Origin: an uncultured Prevotellaceae bacterium
GTDB taxonomy: Bacteria; Bacteroidota; Bacteroidia; Bacteroidales; Bacteroidaceae
Assembly: GCA_900317305.1 (NCBI GenBank)
Contig: ONGG01000024.1
Location: forward strand, 1-46,196
DNA length: 46,196 bases
Direction: 5' to 3'
The position numbers and the translations under genes were made by a program. Under the pieces are notes generated by a model. That model worked only from the letters and a program-made list of their open reading frames with translations, ran no database searches and was not told the DNA's origin. This document shows positions 1-7,786 of this stretch, piece by piece (the first letter of the stretch is position 1; every line of letters starts with the position of its first letter).

Positions 1-63
1 CTCCGCACAGACTATGATGAGGAGGTCGTGAAACTATTGGACACTATCGGCTTGAAGCTCTAA
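1..63 (+). CDS. C-terminal end of an unidentified gene (partial)
   Basis: The window opens inside a reading frame that ends at a TAA at 61-63. The 20 visible residues run LRTDYDEEVVKLLDTIGLKL. The codons look normal for this genome, and an AT-rich hairpin follows at 99-121, which suits the end of a transcription unit. Too little is present to name the product. Confidence 0.4.
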   Translation, partial: LRTDYDEEVVKLLDTIGLKL

Positions 64-98
64 CCCCCGATTTGGGTCACCCCGTTGCGGAAAACAGG

Positions 99-121
99 AA
101 ATAAAAGCGAAGATTTTATTT
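99..121 (+). terminator. AT-rich hairpin after the partial first gene
   Basis: AAATAAAA (99-106) pairs perfectly with TTTTATTT (114-121) across a 7-nt loop, and more T follows. The stem has no G-C pair, so it is a weak candidate terminator for the gene ending at 63. Confidence 0.3.
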
Positions 122-257
122 TCATTTCCGAACCGCGTCCTATATTCGCGATGAAGTCGTAAATTATTGAAAGGTGAAGACAATACAAAACAAAATACGA
201 ACCATTTCGATAAAACTAGATGAGCAATGTCACGACAAGTGGCGGGGTGTTAGCTGG

Positions 258-396
258 GCGAACAATAGCGGGAGCCGTCGGTAACAAATGAGGCTTTTCG
301 GTGTCGTCTCGGGCGAGGACTGTTTGAGCGGCGAAGCCGCGAGTTCCGCAGCCAGACACCGGAAAGCCCATTTGTTCGACGGCGGAGCGTGTTCGC
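258..396. repeat. Large cruciform-like imperfect inverted repeat
   Basis: The left arm (258-305) and right arm (355-396) are near reverse complements. GCGAACA pairs with TGTTCGC at the outer end, GCCGTCG with CGACGGC in the middle, and GGCTTTTCGGTGTC with GACACCGGAAAGCC at the inner end (one G-T wobble), with small bulges between. The 49-nt loop folds into two more hairpins, GTCTCG-gg-CGA-g-GAC (306-320) and GCGGC-gaa-GCCGC (328-340). No convincing gene overlaps it; the short frames here are products of the palindrome. It may be a non-autonomous mobile element or a REP-like sequence. Confidence 0.6.
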
Positions 397-508
397 GGTT
401 CTTTCTTGTTTCTTCTTTCTGTCTGAAAAACAAGCATAATATTAAGGTAAGAAACCCTGTTGCCGGAAGTAAAAAACGGTTTTGGCGGTTTTTCTTTGTC
501 TGAATATA

Positions 509-539
509 TTTGTTGTTTCGAGTTTTTTTTCTATTTTTG
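509..539 (+). promoter_or_regulatory. Bacteroidetes-type promoter of corA
   Basis: TTTG at 509-512, a 19-nt spacer and TATTTTTG at 532-539 match TTTG-N19-TAnnTTTG exactly. Transcription should start near 545, leaving an untranslated leader of about 135 nt before corA. Confidence 0.65.
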
Positions 540-567
540 CACTTGAAAACCAAAAAACAGATAAAAC

Positions 568-664
568 ATGGACGATTACCCGGCGGAAAGCTTTAGGATG
601 TTGGCGTGAGGATACATGGCATTTGTAATCCTCATGCGTGAGTACCTTGCACTGCGCCAAACCT
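568..664 (+). promoter_or_regulatory. Structured corA leader with a 13-codon upstream ORF
   Basis: An ATG at 568 opens a 13-codon frame (MDDYPAESFRMLA) ending in TGA at 607-609. The stop lies in the foot of a strong hairpin: TGAGGATACA (607-616) pairs with TGTAATCCTCA (624-634) with one bulged A. TTGGCG (601-606) can instead pair with CGCCAA (655-660), closing an outer stem that competes for 604-606. A further small stem can form at 636-655. Overlapping exclusive stems plus a leader ORF resemble an attenuator or riboswitch for Mg2+ transport. It does not match the M-box consensus that I remember. Whether it has a regulatory role is inference. Confidence 0.4.
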
Positions 665-680
665 TTATGGAGGATTGCAA

Positions 681-1607
681 ATGAGAACTTTTTGGAACAC
701 TACCGGCGGTCTTACACCTCTCCAGGAGTGGAGGCCGAATTGCTGGATTCAGGTCACTTGTCCTACCGACGAAGACCGTCAGCTCCTGGAGCAAACCTAC
801 AACATTCCCGACTATTTCCTCACCGATATCAGCGATACCGATGAGCGGGCACGTTATGAGTACGACGACGGATGGATGCTCATCATCCTTCGTATTCCCT
901 ATGTGAAGGAAATCAGGTCGCGCACACCCTACACCACCGTGCCGCTGGGTATTATCCACAAGCGCGATGTCACCATCACCGTGTGCTATTACGAGACCAA
1001 CATGATGATCGACTTCGTCAGTTACCAGCAGAAAAGGGGAGAGGGCTTCATCGACTACGTCGACATGATTTTCCGCATCTTCCTCTCATCGGCCGTGTGG
1101 TATCTGAAACGCCTCAAGCAGATCAGCAACCTCATCGACAAGGCCAAGCGCAACCTCGACAAGGAGGTGAACAACGAGTCGCTCATCGGACTGAGCCGCC
1201 TGCAAGACTCGCTCACCTATTTCGCCACCTCTATCCGGGGCAATGAGAACCTGTTGGCCAAACTGAAGTTCAAACTGCAGATCGACGAGCTCGATGCCGA
1301 CATGATCGAGGACGTCAACATCGAGATGAGCCAGGCCAAGGAGACCACCAACATCTATTCCGACATCCTTGAGTCGACCATGGACACCTACTCGAGCATC
1401 ATCAACAACAACATGAACACGGTGATGCGTACGCTCACCTCGGTCACCATTATCATGATGTTCCCCACGTTCATCGCCAGCCTTTTCGGAATGAACCTCG
1501 TCAATGGCATGGAGGAAAGTCCGTTCGGATTCCTCGTGGCCCTTGCCCTCTCCGTGGCCGTATCGGTGCTGCTATGGTGGATTTTCAGGCACAAGAGATT
1601 GATTTGA
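681..1607 (+). CDS. corA: CorA-family magnesium/divalent cation transporter
   Basis: A 308-residue inner-membrane channel for Mg2+ (possibly Co2+ or Ni2+). The long N-terminal part is cytoplasmic and rich in charged helices (around 130-235). Two membrane helices end the protein, and the signature GMN sits at the end of the first, near residue 270 (SLFGMNLVNG). The tail FRHKRLI is basic, as usual in CorA. I prefer the ATG at 681, which has a GGAGG at 669-673, over a TTG six bases upstream. A five-codon frame (MEDCK, 667-684) overlaps the start codon. The gene has its own promoter and a long structured leader. The CorA family is certain; the ion is inferred from the family. Confidence 0.93.
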   Translation: MRTFWNTTGGLTPLQEWRPNCWIQVTCPTDEDRQLLEQTYNIPDYFLTDISDTDERARYEYDDGWMLIILRIPYVKEIRSRTPYTTVPLGIIHKRDVTITVCYYETNMMIDFVSYQQKRGEGFIDYVDMIFRIFLSSAVWYLKRLKQISNLIDKAKRNLDKEVNNESLIGLSRLQDSLTYFATSIRGNENLLAKLKFKLQIDELDADMIEDVNIEMSQAKETTNIYSDILESTMDTYSSIINNNMNTVMRTLTSVTIIMMFPTFIASLFGMNLVNGMEESPFGFLVALALSVAVSVLLWWIFRHKRLI

Positions 1608-1659
1608 GGAAAAATCAAAAAAAAATTAAGAATTTTTAGGTCTTTTCAGTTTTTTTGTT

Positions 1660-1667
1660 TAAGTTTG
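1660..1667 (+). promoter_or_regulatory. -7 element upstream of the DUF349 gene
   Basis: TAAGTTTG at 1660-1667 matches TAnnTTTG. The -33 element is poor (TTAG-like near 1637), so the assignment rests mainly on the -7 box and its position 45 nt before the start codon. Confidence 0.4.
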
Positions 1668-1711
1668 CATTTTGATAATGTGAACAATCGAATCATAAAC
1701 CTAATTGTTAA

Positions 1712-3775
1712 ATGATGGACTCTCAAGAAAATGCCCTTAATCAGGGATCGCAAGTAGAAGAGAATAACGTAGTGGAAACTCCCGAAACTAACACCGAAAG
1801 CACAGCACCAGTAGAAGAAACTCCAGCCGTTGAGGAAGCCCCAGCCGCTGAGGAAGCTACTATTGTCGAGGAAGCCCCAGTTGCAGAGGAAACTCCTGCC
1901 GCCGTTGAAGAGACTCCTGCCGCAGAGGAGGCTCCGGCTGCAGAGGAAGCTCCCGCTGTAGAGGAAACCCTCGTTGCCGAGGAAGCCCCCGCTGCCGTTG
2001 AAGAGGCTCCAGCCGCTGAGGAAGCCCCCGCTGCCGAGGAAGCTGCTGCTGAACCCTCCAAGAAGATTTACAAGACCAAGGCGGAGGTGCTCGAGCGTGT
2101 GTACGAGCTGGCTCATGGTGAGGAGACACCGAGCAAGGAGGAGGTAGACCAACTGAAAACCATCTTCTACAAGCTTCACAATGCCGAGCGCGAGGCTGCG
2201 CTGAAAGCCTATAAAGATGCTGGCGGTGATCCCGAGAAATATCAAGTGGCCCCCGACCAGGACGAGGAGAAGTTCAAGGCCGAGATGAGTCTCATCAAGG
2301 AGCGCAGGGCACGCCTGTTCCAGGAGCAGGAGAACGAGAAGGCCGAGAACCTGAAGCGCAAACTCGATATTATCGAGAAGGTGAAGGGGATGGTCACCTC
2401 GCCCGAGAATGCCAATCGCTCATATCAGGAGTTCAAGAAGCTCCAGCAGGAGTGGAGGGAAATCAAGGCCGTTCCGCCAGAGAAGGCCAGTGAACTGTGG
2501 CGCAACTACCAGCTCTATGTGGAGAAGTTCTACGACCTGCTCAAGCTCAACAGCGAGGCCCGCGAGTACGACTTCCGCAAGAACCTGGAGATCAAGACCC
2601 GCCTGTGCGAGGCTGCTGAGAAGCTCGCCGACGAGCCCGACGTGATCAGCGCCTTCCACCAGTTGCAGGAACTCCATCAGCAATACCGCGAGGCCGGGCC
2701 CGTGGCCAAGGACCTGCGCGAGGAAATCTGGGGCCGCTTCAAGGCCGCCTCTACGGTCATCAACAAGCGTCACCAGCAGCACTTCGAGGAACTCCGCTCT
2801 AAGGAAGAGGAGAACCTGGTGCGCAAGACCGCTCTCTGCGAGAAGGTGGAGGCCATCGCCAAGGAGGAGAACAAGGGTGCTGCCGACTGGGAGCGCCATA
2901 CCCGTGAGATTATCGAGGTGCAGGCCGAATGGAAGACCATCGGTTTTGCCCCACAGAAGATGAACGTGAAGATCTTCGAGCGCTTCCGTGCCGCCTGCGA
3001 CGACTTCTTTGGCCGCAAGACTCAGTTCTTCCGCGACCTGAAGAGCCGCTTCGCCGAGAATGCCGAGAAGAAACGCGCGCTCGTAGAGCAGGCCAAGGCC
3101 CTGCAAGACAGCACCGACTGGAAGGCTACCGCCGCCAAACTCACCGAGTTGCAGAAGGAGTGGAAGACCATCGGCATGGTGCCCAAGAAACTGGGCGACC
3201 AACTCTGGGCCGACTTCCTCGGTGCCTGCAACAAGTTCTTCGAGGCACGCAATGCCGCCAATGCCGGCACCCGCAACGAGGAGCGCGACAACCTGGCCAA
3301 GAAGCGTGACGTCATCGCACGCCTGAAAGCCATCTCTGAGGACGATGAGGACCTGCAGGAGAAGGTGCAGCAACTCTGCGACGAGTACAACAGCATAGGC
3401 CATGTGCCTTATCGTGAGAAAGACCGCCTCTACAAGGAGTATCACGAAGTGCTCGACAAACTGCGCGACGAGTTGAACATCTCGGTGCAGCGCCGCCGTC
3501 TCGACAATTTCAAGAGCAACCTCAAGAATGTGGCCGAGAAGGGTGTCGGAGCACTCGACAACGAGCGTGGTCGTCTGATGAAGCGCTACGATGCGCTGCG
3601 TCAGGAAATCCAGACCTACGAGAACAACATCGGATTCCTCAGCGTATCGAGCAAGAAGGGCAGCAGCCTCATCGATGAGATGAACCGCAAGGTGCAGAAA
3701 CTCAAGGACGACCTGGCCCTCGTTCGCGACAAGATCAAGGCCATCGACGCCGAGAACGCTGCTTCCGAAGAGTAA
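1712..3775 (+). CDS. DUF349 repeat protein with acidic Glu/Ala/Pro N-terminus
   Basis: A 687-residue soluble protein. Residues about 20-115 are low-complexity repeats of Glu, Ala, Pro and Val (units such as EEAPAAEEAPAV). From about 130 to 640 the protein is a series of roughly 75-residue helical repeats with the DUF349 hallmark (LxxLQxEWKxIGxVPxxxxxxLWxxFxxAxxxFFxxR). LQKEWKTIGMVPKKLGDQLW is a clear copy and AEWKTIGFAPQKMNVKIFER another. There is no signal peptide or membrane segment. DUF349 proteins are widespread in Bacteroidetes with no firmly known role. Two ATG codons (1712 and 1715) overlap as starts. A strong terminator follows at 3807-3835. Confidence 0.85.
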   Translation: MMDSQENALNQGSQVEENNVVETPETNTESTAPVEETPAVEEAPAAEEATIVEEAPVAEETPAAVEETPAAEEAPAAEEAPAVEETLVAEEAPAAVEEAPAAEEAPAAEEAAAEPSKKIYKTKAEVLERVYELAHGEETPSKEEVDQLKTIFYKLHNAEREAALKAYKDAGGDPEKYQVAPDQDEEKFKAEMSLIKERRARLFQEQENEKAENLKRKLDIIEKVKGMVTSPENANRSYQEFKKLQQEWREIKAVPPEKASELWRNYQLYVEKFYDLLKLNSEAREYDFRKNLEIKTRLCEAAEKLADEPDVISAFHQLQELHQQYREAGPVAKDLREEIWGRFKAASTVINKRHQQHFEELRSKEEENLVRKTALCEKVEAIAKEENKGAADWERHTREIIEVQAEWKTIGFAPQKMNVKIFERFRAACDDFFGRKTQFFRDLKSRFAENAEKKRALVEQAKALQDSTDWKATAAKLTELQKEWKTIGMVPKKLGDQLWADFLGACNKFFEARNAANAGTRNEERDNLAKKRDVIARLKAISEDDEDLQEKVQQLCDEYNSIGHVPYREKDRLYKEYHEVLDKLRDELNISVQRRRLDNFKSNLKNVAEKGVGALDNERGRLMKRYDALRQEIQTYENNIGFLSVSSKKGSSLIDEMNRKVQKLKDDLALVRDKIKAIDAENAASEE

Positions 3776-3806
3776 GTCTTCGAGGCATCAATAGCCGAAA
3801 ACATAG

Positions 3807-3835
3807 CGAGGCGCATCCATCAGGGATGCGCCTCG
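3807..3835. terminator. Strong terminator between DUF349 gene and pepD
   Basis: CGAGGCGCATCC (3807-3818) and GGATGCGCCTCG (3824-3835) form a perfect 12-bp stem with a 5-nt loop, followed by TTT on the plus strand. It lies between convergent genes and may serve both. Confidence 0.75.
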
Positions 3836-3883
3836 TTTCTGTGTATGCAAGCAAGAGCCTTCTAGGGCCATTTTGCCTTCGGC

Positions 3884-5341
3884 CTATTTCACCGGCACTT
3901 CCTCGAGCGCCTTGCGCAGCAGTTGCCAGAAGGGCTCGATGCTGGGCACGAAGCAACGCTCGCTGGTGGTGTGCGGACTGCACATCGTGGGACCAAACGA
4001 CACCACATCGAGATGAGGATACTTGCCCAGGATCACAGAGCACTCCAGTCCGGCGTGGTCTACCTGAATGATGCCGTCCTTGCCGTTGAGTTCCTTGTAG
4101 ACGCGCAGCAGGTGATGCAGCAGTTCGCTGTCGGGGTTGGGATCCCATCCACCATAGCTGCCAGCGGTCTCCACGCGCATGCCGGCCATGTTGAAGCAAC
4201 TCTCCAGGGTCTTCACGATATAGTCTTTCATGTCCTCGCGCGACGAGCGGGCAAGGATCTTGATGGAGGCCTTGCCTCCCTCGATATTGATGATGGCGAG
4301 GTTCGACGAGGTCTCCACCACGTTGGGATACGACGGTATCATGCGCACCACGCCGTCGTGGCAGGCATAGATGGCGTTGATGAGGTTGTCTTGTATCTCC
4401 ACAGGCACCTCGGTGGCAGGCGTCTCCACGCTCTCGCAGAAGAACTCGATGCCACTCTCAATCTGCTTGTACTCATCGGCGAAGTCGTCGCGCCAGTCGG
4501 CCACCAACTCCTCGAGCGCCTCCACATTCTCCTTCGGGAGGGTGAGCACCACCTCGGCCTTGAACGGGATGGCGTTGCGCATGTTGCCGCCCTGCCACGA
4601 TGCCAGACGGGCCTCGCACTCCTCAATGGCCTCACGCACGAAGCGCACCATCAGTTTGTTGGCGTTGGCACGGCCTTCATGAATCTCCAGGCCAGAGTGG
4701 CCGCCACGCAGACCTTTCAGCGTCACCTTCACGGCCACGTCGTCGGCGTCGGTCTCCACCTCCTTGTATTCGAGGGTGGCGGTGACGTCGATGCCACCGG
4801 CACTGCCGATGACGAACTTGCCCCAAGTCTCGGAGTCGAGGTTCATCAGGATGTCGCCCTGCAACTCGTTCTCGGGCAGGTCGTTGGCACCAAACATACC
4901 CGTCTCCTCATCGGCGGTGATAAGTGCGTCAATGGGGCCATGCTTCATATCCTTTGCCTCCATCACGGCCATGATGGCGGCCACGCCCATGCCGTTGTCG
5001 GCTCCCAGGGTGGTGCCACGGGCCTTCACCCAGTCGCCGTCGATCCAAGGCTCGATGGGGTCGGTCTCGAAGTTGTGGGTGCTCTCGGGCGACTTCTGCG
5101 GCACCATATCCATGTGGGCCTGCAGGATCACGCCCTTGCGGTTCTCCATGCCAGGAGTGGCAGGCTTGCGCATCACGATGTTGCCGGCAGGGTCTTTGAA
5201 GGCCTCTACGCCAGCCTCACGGGCGAAGTCGAGGAGGAATTGCTGTATTTTCTCCAGATGTCCGCTGGGACGTGGAACTTGGGTGAGCGCATGGAAGTTT
5301 TTCCAGATGCAGGTGGGGTTCAGGTTTTTGATTTCACTCAT
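3884..5341 (-). CDS. pepD: Aminoacyl-histidine dipeptidase (M20C family)
   Basis: A 485-residue cytosolic zinc dipeptidase that hydrolyses Xaa-His and other dipeptides. The M20 metal ligands are visible: His76 and Asp78 in QAHMDMV, the bridging Asp115 in TTLGADNGMG, the catalytic and ligand pair Glu145-Glu146 in TADEETG, and Asp169 in NLDSETW. The ALITADEETGMFGA block and overall length (PepD is usually about 485) fit the family closely. There is no signal peptide. It lies downstream of the flippase-like gene on the same strand, separated by a 9-bp tandem repeat tract. The start ATG (5339-5341) gives MSEIKNLNP, typical of the family. Confidence 0.93.
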   Translation of the reverse strand: MSEIKNLNPTCIWKNFHALTQVPRPSGHLEKIQQFLLDFAREAGVEAFKDPAGNIVMRKPATPGMENRKGVILQAHMDMVPQKSPESTHNFETDPIEPWIDGDWVKARGTTLGADNGMGVAAIMAVMEAKDMKHGPIDALITADEETGMFGANDLPENELQGDILMNLDSETWGKFVIGSAGGIDVTATLEYKEVETDADDVAVKVTLKGLRGGHSGLEIHEGRANANKLMVRFVREAIEECEARLASWQGGNMRNAIPFKAEVVLTLPKENVEALEELVADWRDDFADEYKQIESGIEFFCESVETPATEVPVEIQDNLINAIYACHDGVVRMIPSYPNVVETSSNLAIINIEGGKASIKILARSSREDMKDYIVKTLESCFNMAGMRVETAGSYGGWDPNPDSELLHHLLRVYKELNGKDGIIQVDHAGLECSVILGKYPHLDVVSFGPTMCSPHTTSERCFVPSIEPFWQLLRKALEEVPVK

Positions 5342-5380
5342 ATTTTTTCTATTTTTTAAGGTTAATGGTCTTTGAGGATT

Positions 5381-5533
5381 CTGAGTAATCAGAGTAATCA
5401 GAGTGATCAGAGTAATCAGAGTATTCAGAGTAATCAGAGTAATCAGAGTATTCTGAGTATTCCGAGTATTCTGAGTATTCAGAGTAATCAGAGTATTCTG
5501 AAAACTCTGAGATCTCTGAAAGTTCTAAGAACT
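5381..5533. repeat. 9-bp tandem repeat tract (CAGAGTAAT type)
   Basis: Thirteen clear copies of a 9-mer, consensus CWGAGTAWT, run from 5381 to 5497. Variants are CAGAGTAAT, CAGAGTATT, CTGAGTATT and CCGAGTATT. Four more degenerate units (CTGAAAACT, CTGAGATCT, CTGAAAGTT, CTAAGAACT) continue to 5533, directly before the flippase stop codon. The tract is read through as Asn-Gln-Ser repeats on the plus strand, but no start signal or protein family supports a gene. Confidence 0.9.
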
Positions 5534-5540
5534 CTGCGAT

Positions 5541-6530
5541 TCATCCGGCTTTCTTGGTCTGGGCAAGGGCCGCCATGGCGTAGATGCCCAGGAGCACCAC
5601 GAGGAGGGTCTGCAACGAGTGCACGATAAGCACGAACGAGAGGGCGGTGGTGCTGCTCACGCCATAGAGGATGAGCATGGTCTTCACCGAGAAATGCCAT
5701 GGGCCGGCACCATTGGGCGTGGGCACGATGACGGCGATGCTGCCCACCACGAACGACACCAGCGCACAACTGATGCCCAGGCCAGAGGTCTCCTCGAAGC
5801 AGAAAAACGTGAGGTAGTAGTGCAGGAAGTAGCTGCACCAGATGCCCAGGGTGAGGGCGATGTAGAGGGGGATGTTGCGCACATGGCGTAGCGACATCAC
5901 CCCCTGCCACAGGTTGCCGAGCGTGGTCTTCACCTTGTTGTATACCGACATGGTGCGCAGCAGCATCCATACCAGCACGAGGGCGGCCACCAGACAGATG
6001 AACGTGACGATATAGCCCGTGGTGGTGAACTGCCCGAGGAAGGTGTCGAGGCGTGTGCCCGTGGTGACGAAGAAGTTGTGGAAGGTGGGCAGTTGCAGGA
6101 GCAGGGTGATGACGGTGATGGCCATCACCACGATGGTGTCGACGGCACGTTCTGTCACCACCGTGCCCAGTGCCTTCGAGAAGGTCACGCCATCGTAGCG
6201 CTTCAGCACCCCACAGCGGGCAAACTCGCCCACACGGGGAATGACAAGGCTCGAGGCATAACTCAGGAAGACGGCATTGACCGAGGTCGACAGGCGAGCC
6301 TCCTCGCCCAGGGGCGAGAGTGTCTGCCGCCAGCGCAGGCCTCGGAACAGTTGGGCGGTGATGCCGAAGGGCATCGACAGCAGCATCCATGTCCAGTCCA
6401 TCTCATGGAGCAACACCTGACGCACCTCGCCGAAATCGAAATCCCGGTACATCCAATACAAGATGGCACCCCCCAATATCAAGGGGAGCACAATCTTTCC
6501 TGTCTGTGTGGTTAGTCGGTGTAGGTCCAT
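5541..6530 (-). CDS. Lysylphosphatidylglycerol synthase/flippase-like integral membrane protein
   Basis: About 329 residues with seven or eight hydrophobic segments and the general pattern of the PF03706 family (the membrane half of MprF, often annotated UPF0104). Indicative stretches are FRGLRWRQTL, the conserved RVGEFARCGVLKRYDGV block, the following VVTERAVDT, and a late PTPNGAG (family: P.P.G.G). Known relatives move lipids across the inner membrane; the substrate here is unknown. A longer frame starts at a TTG at 6569, but that overlaps the -7 box TATTTTTG (6559-6566, minus strand). The ATG at 6530 is therefore the likely start. The C-terminus runs to the edge of the 9-bp repeat tract. 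Confidence 0.85.
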   Translation of the reverse strand: MDLHRLTTQTGKIVLPLILGGAILYWMYRDFDFGEVRQVLLHEMDWTWMLLSMPFGITAQLFRGLRWRQTLSPLGEEARLSTSVNAVFLSYASSLVIPRVGEFARCGVLKRYDGVTFSKALGTVVTERAVDTIVVMAITVITLLLQLPTFHNFFVTTGTRLDTFLGQFTTTGYIVTFICLVAALVLVWMLLRTMSVYNKVKTTLGNLWQGVMSLRHVRNIPLYIALTLGIWCSYFLHYYLTFFCFEETSGLGISCALVSFVVGSIAVIVPTPNGAGPWHFSVKTMLILYGVSSTTALSFVLIVHSLQTLLVVLLGIYAMAALAQTKKAG

Positions 6531-6558
6531 TAAGAGAATATCTTCATGCCTTCGGCCA

Positions 6559-6566
6559 CAAAAATA
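6559..6566 (-). promoter_or_regulatory. -7 element of the flippase-like gene
   Basis: TATTTTTG on the minus strand matches TAnnTTTG, about 30 nt before the ATG at 6530. No clear TTTG is seen at the -33 position. It argues against translation starting at the upstream TTG at 6569. Confidence 0.4.
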
Positions 6567-6623
6567 CAAAGATTTGATGAAAACGACGAAGGAATGGCGT
6601 TATTTTGACAAAAAATTGTTTAA

Positions 6624-6760
6624 GGAGTTCAGGAGTTCAGAAGTTCAGACATTGTTCATGGAGTTCAGAAGTTCAGGAGTTCAGAAGTTCAGACATTGTT
6701 CATGGAGTTCAGAAGTTCAGAAGTTCAGGAGTTCAGACATTACTCTTGAAGCTCAGGAGT
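6624..6760. repeat. GGAGTTCA 8-mer repeat tract with 44-bp higher-order period
   Basis: The tract is made of 8-mers GGAGTTCA/GAAGTTCA interrupted by GACATTGTTCAT. The junction CAGACATT recurs at 6646, 6690 and 6734, exactly 44 bp apart, so the tract is about 2.7 copies of a 44-bp unit. A degenerate AGTTGAGCG-type tail (CGTTGAGCGTGTGAGAAACT) follows at about 6799. Together with the flippase and rsmA promoters it accounts for the gene-free stretch 6531-6897. Related tracts occur at 28.4, 36.6 and 40.9-41.2 kb. Confidence 0.9.
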
Positions 6761-6841
6761 GCGTGACAAATTAAGCATACCTATTCGAACTCCTGACGTT
6801 GAGCGTGTGAGAAACTTCGGAAGGCGTTTTTTCAGCGAACA

Positions 6842-6873
6842 TTTGGCATTCTCGCCGAAATGGCATAACTTTG
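6842..6873 (+). promoter_or_regulatory. Promoter of rsmA
   Basis: TTTG (6842-6845), a 20-nt spacer and TAACTTTG (6866-6873) fit the Bacteroidetes consensus. The -7 box overlaps a TTG at 6871 that could be mistaken for a start codon. Transcription should begin near 6880, 18 nt before the ATG. Confidence 0.65.
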
Positions 6874-6897
6874 CATCATCACCATTTCGCATCGTTG

Positions 6898-7710
6898 ATG
6901 AAAACCGTTAGACCAAAGAAAAACCTGGGACAGCACTTCCTCACCGACCTCGGCATCGCCAAGGCCATTGCCGACACCGTGGACGCCTGTCCCGACATCC
7001 CCGTGCTCGAGGTGGGGCCCGGTATGGGCGTGCTCACCCAATATCTCACCGAGAAGTCCAGGCCGCTTAGGGTGGTGGAGATCGACAAGGAGTCGGTGGC
7101 CTACCTGAACGAGCATTTCCCTCAACTCAAGGGGCAGGTGATCAGCGACGACTTCCTGCGTATGGACCTCTCACGCCTCTTCGACGGACAGCCGTTTGTG
7201 CTCACAGGCAACTACCCCTACGACATCTCGTCGCAGATTTTCTTCAAGATGCTCGACTACAAGGACTACATTCCCTGCTGCACCGGCATGATACAGCACG
7301 AGGTGGCCCTGCGCATCGCCTCGCAGCCCGGCAACAAGGCCTACGGCATACTGAGCGTGATGATACAGGCATGGTACGACGTGGAATACCTCTTCATGGT
7401 CGACGAACATGTGTTCAACCCACCGCCAAAGGTGAAGAGCGCTGTCATCAGGATGACACGCAACAACGTGGAGCACCTGGACTGCGACGAGCGCCTCTTC
7501 CGCACCGTGGTGAAGACCGTATTCAACCAGCGCCGCAAGATGCTGCGGGTGAGTCTGAGGCAACTCTTCCCCAAGGGGGCTGCCGCTGACCTTTTTGAGC
7601 ACCCGATGATGACCATGCGCCCAGAGCAACTCACCATACCCCAGTTCGTGGCGCTCACCAACCTTGTGGGGCAGGAGTTGGAAAAGGTGAATCAGAATGG
7701 GGATGCTTAA
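6898..7710 (+). CDS. rsmA: 16S rRNA (adenine1518-N6/adenine1519-N6)-dimethyltransferase
   Basis: A 270-residue KsgA/Dim1 family enzyme that dimethylates two adjacent adenines in the 3' hairpin of 16S rRNA late in 30S assembly, using S-adenosylmethionine. Visible motifs are KKNLGQHFLTD at the N-terminus, the SAM-binding VLEVGPGMGVLT (about 36-47), the acidic end of strand 2 (VVEIDKES) and the catalytic NYPYD (105-109; the N-x-P-Y of N6-adenine methylases). PPPKVKSAVIRM is the family's C-terminal signature. The chosen ATG at 6898 gives MKTVRPKKN; an upstream TTG in frame lies in the promoter. It is followed by frr and rsgA, also ribosome-linked. Confidence 0.96.
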   Translation: MKTVRPKKNLGQHFLTDLGIAKAIADTVDACPDIPVLEVGPGMGVLTQYLTEKSRPLRVVEIDKESVAYLNEHFPQLKGQVISDDFLRMDLSRLFDGQPFVLTGNYPYDISSQIFFKMLDYKDYIPCCTGMIQHEVALRIASQPGNKAYGILSVMIQAWYDVEYLFMVDEHVFNPPPKVKSAVIRMTRNNVEHLDCDERLFRTVVKTVFNQRRKMLRVSLRQLFPKGAAADLFEHPMMTMRPEQLTIPQFVALTNLVGQELEKVNQNGDA

Positions 7711-7750
7711 GTTTTTATGGAGATTTGTTGCAGAATAAGAAAAAATATTT

Positions 7751-7758
7751 TAATTTTG
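7751..7758 (+). promoter_or_regulatory. -7 element of frr
   Basis: TAATTTTG at 7751-7758 lies 28 nt before the frr ATG. A TTG at 7728-7730, in the run TTTGTTG, sits at the right distance (20 nt) for the -33 element. Confidence 0.5.
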
Positions 7759-7786
7759 TGCCCAATCGAAACTAATATCAAGAAAA

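Noticed and set aside
230-553. Open frames on both strands (71-107 codons) in the first intergenic region
   Set aside because: They run through the large inverted repeat and the corA promoter, have no start signals, and do not look like any protein.
568-664. corA leader as an M-box or other known riboswitch
   Set aside because: The order of stems and the conserved sequence that I remember for the M-box are not there; kept only as an unassigned structured leader.
3923-5359. 478-codon plus-strand frame opposite pepD
   Set aside because: Shadow of pepD, whose metal ligands and family length are unmistakable.
5381-5533. CRISPR array
   Set aside because: Units are 9 bp with no unique spacers and no cas genes nearby; simple tandem repeat.
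5372-5629. Plus-strand frame coding Asn-Gln-Ser repeats
   Set aside because: Product of the 9-bp tandem repeat with a period divisible by three; no promoter, no family.
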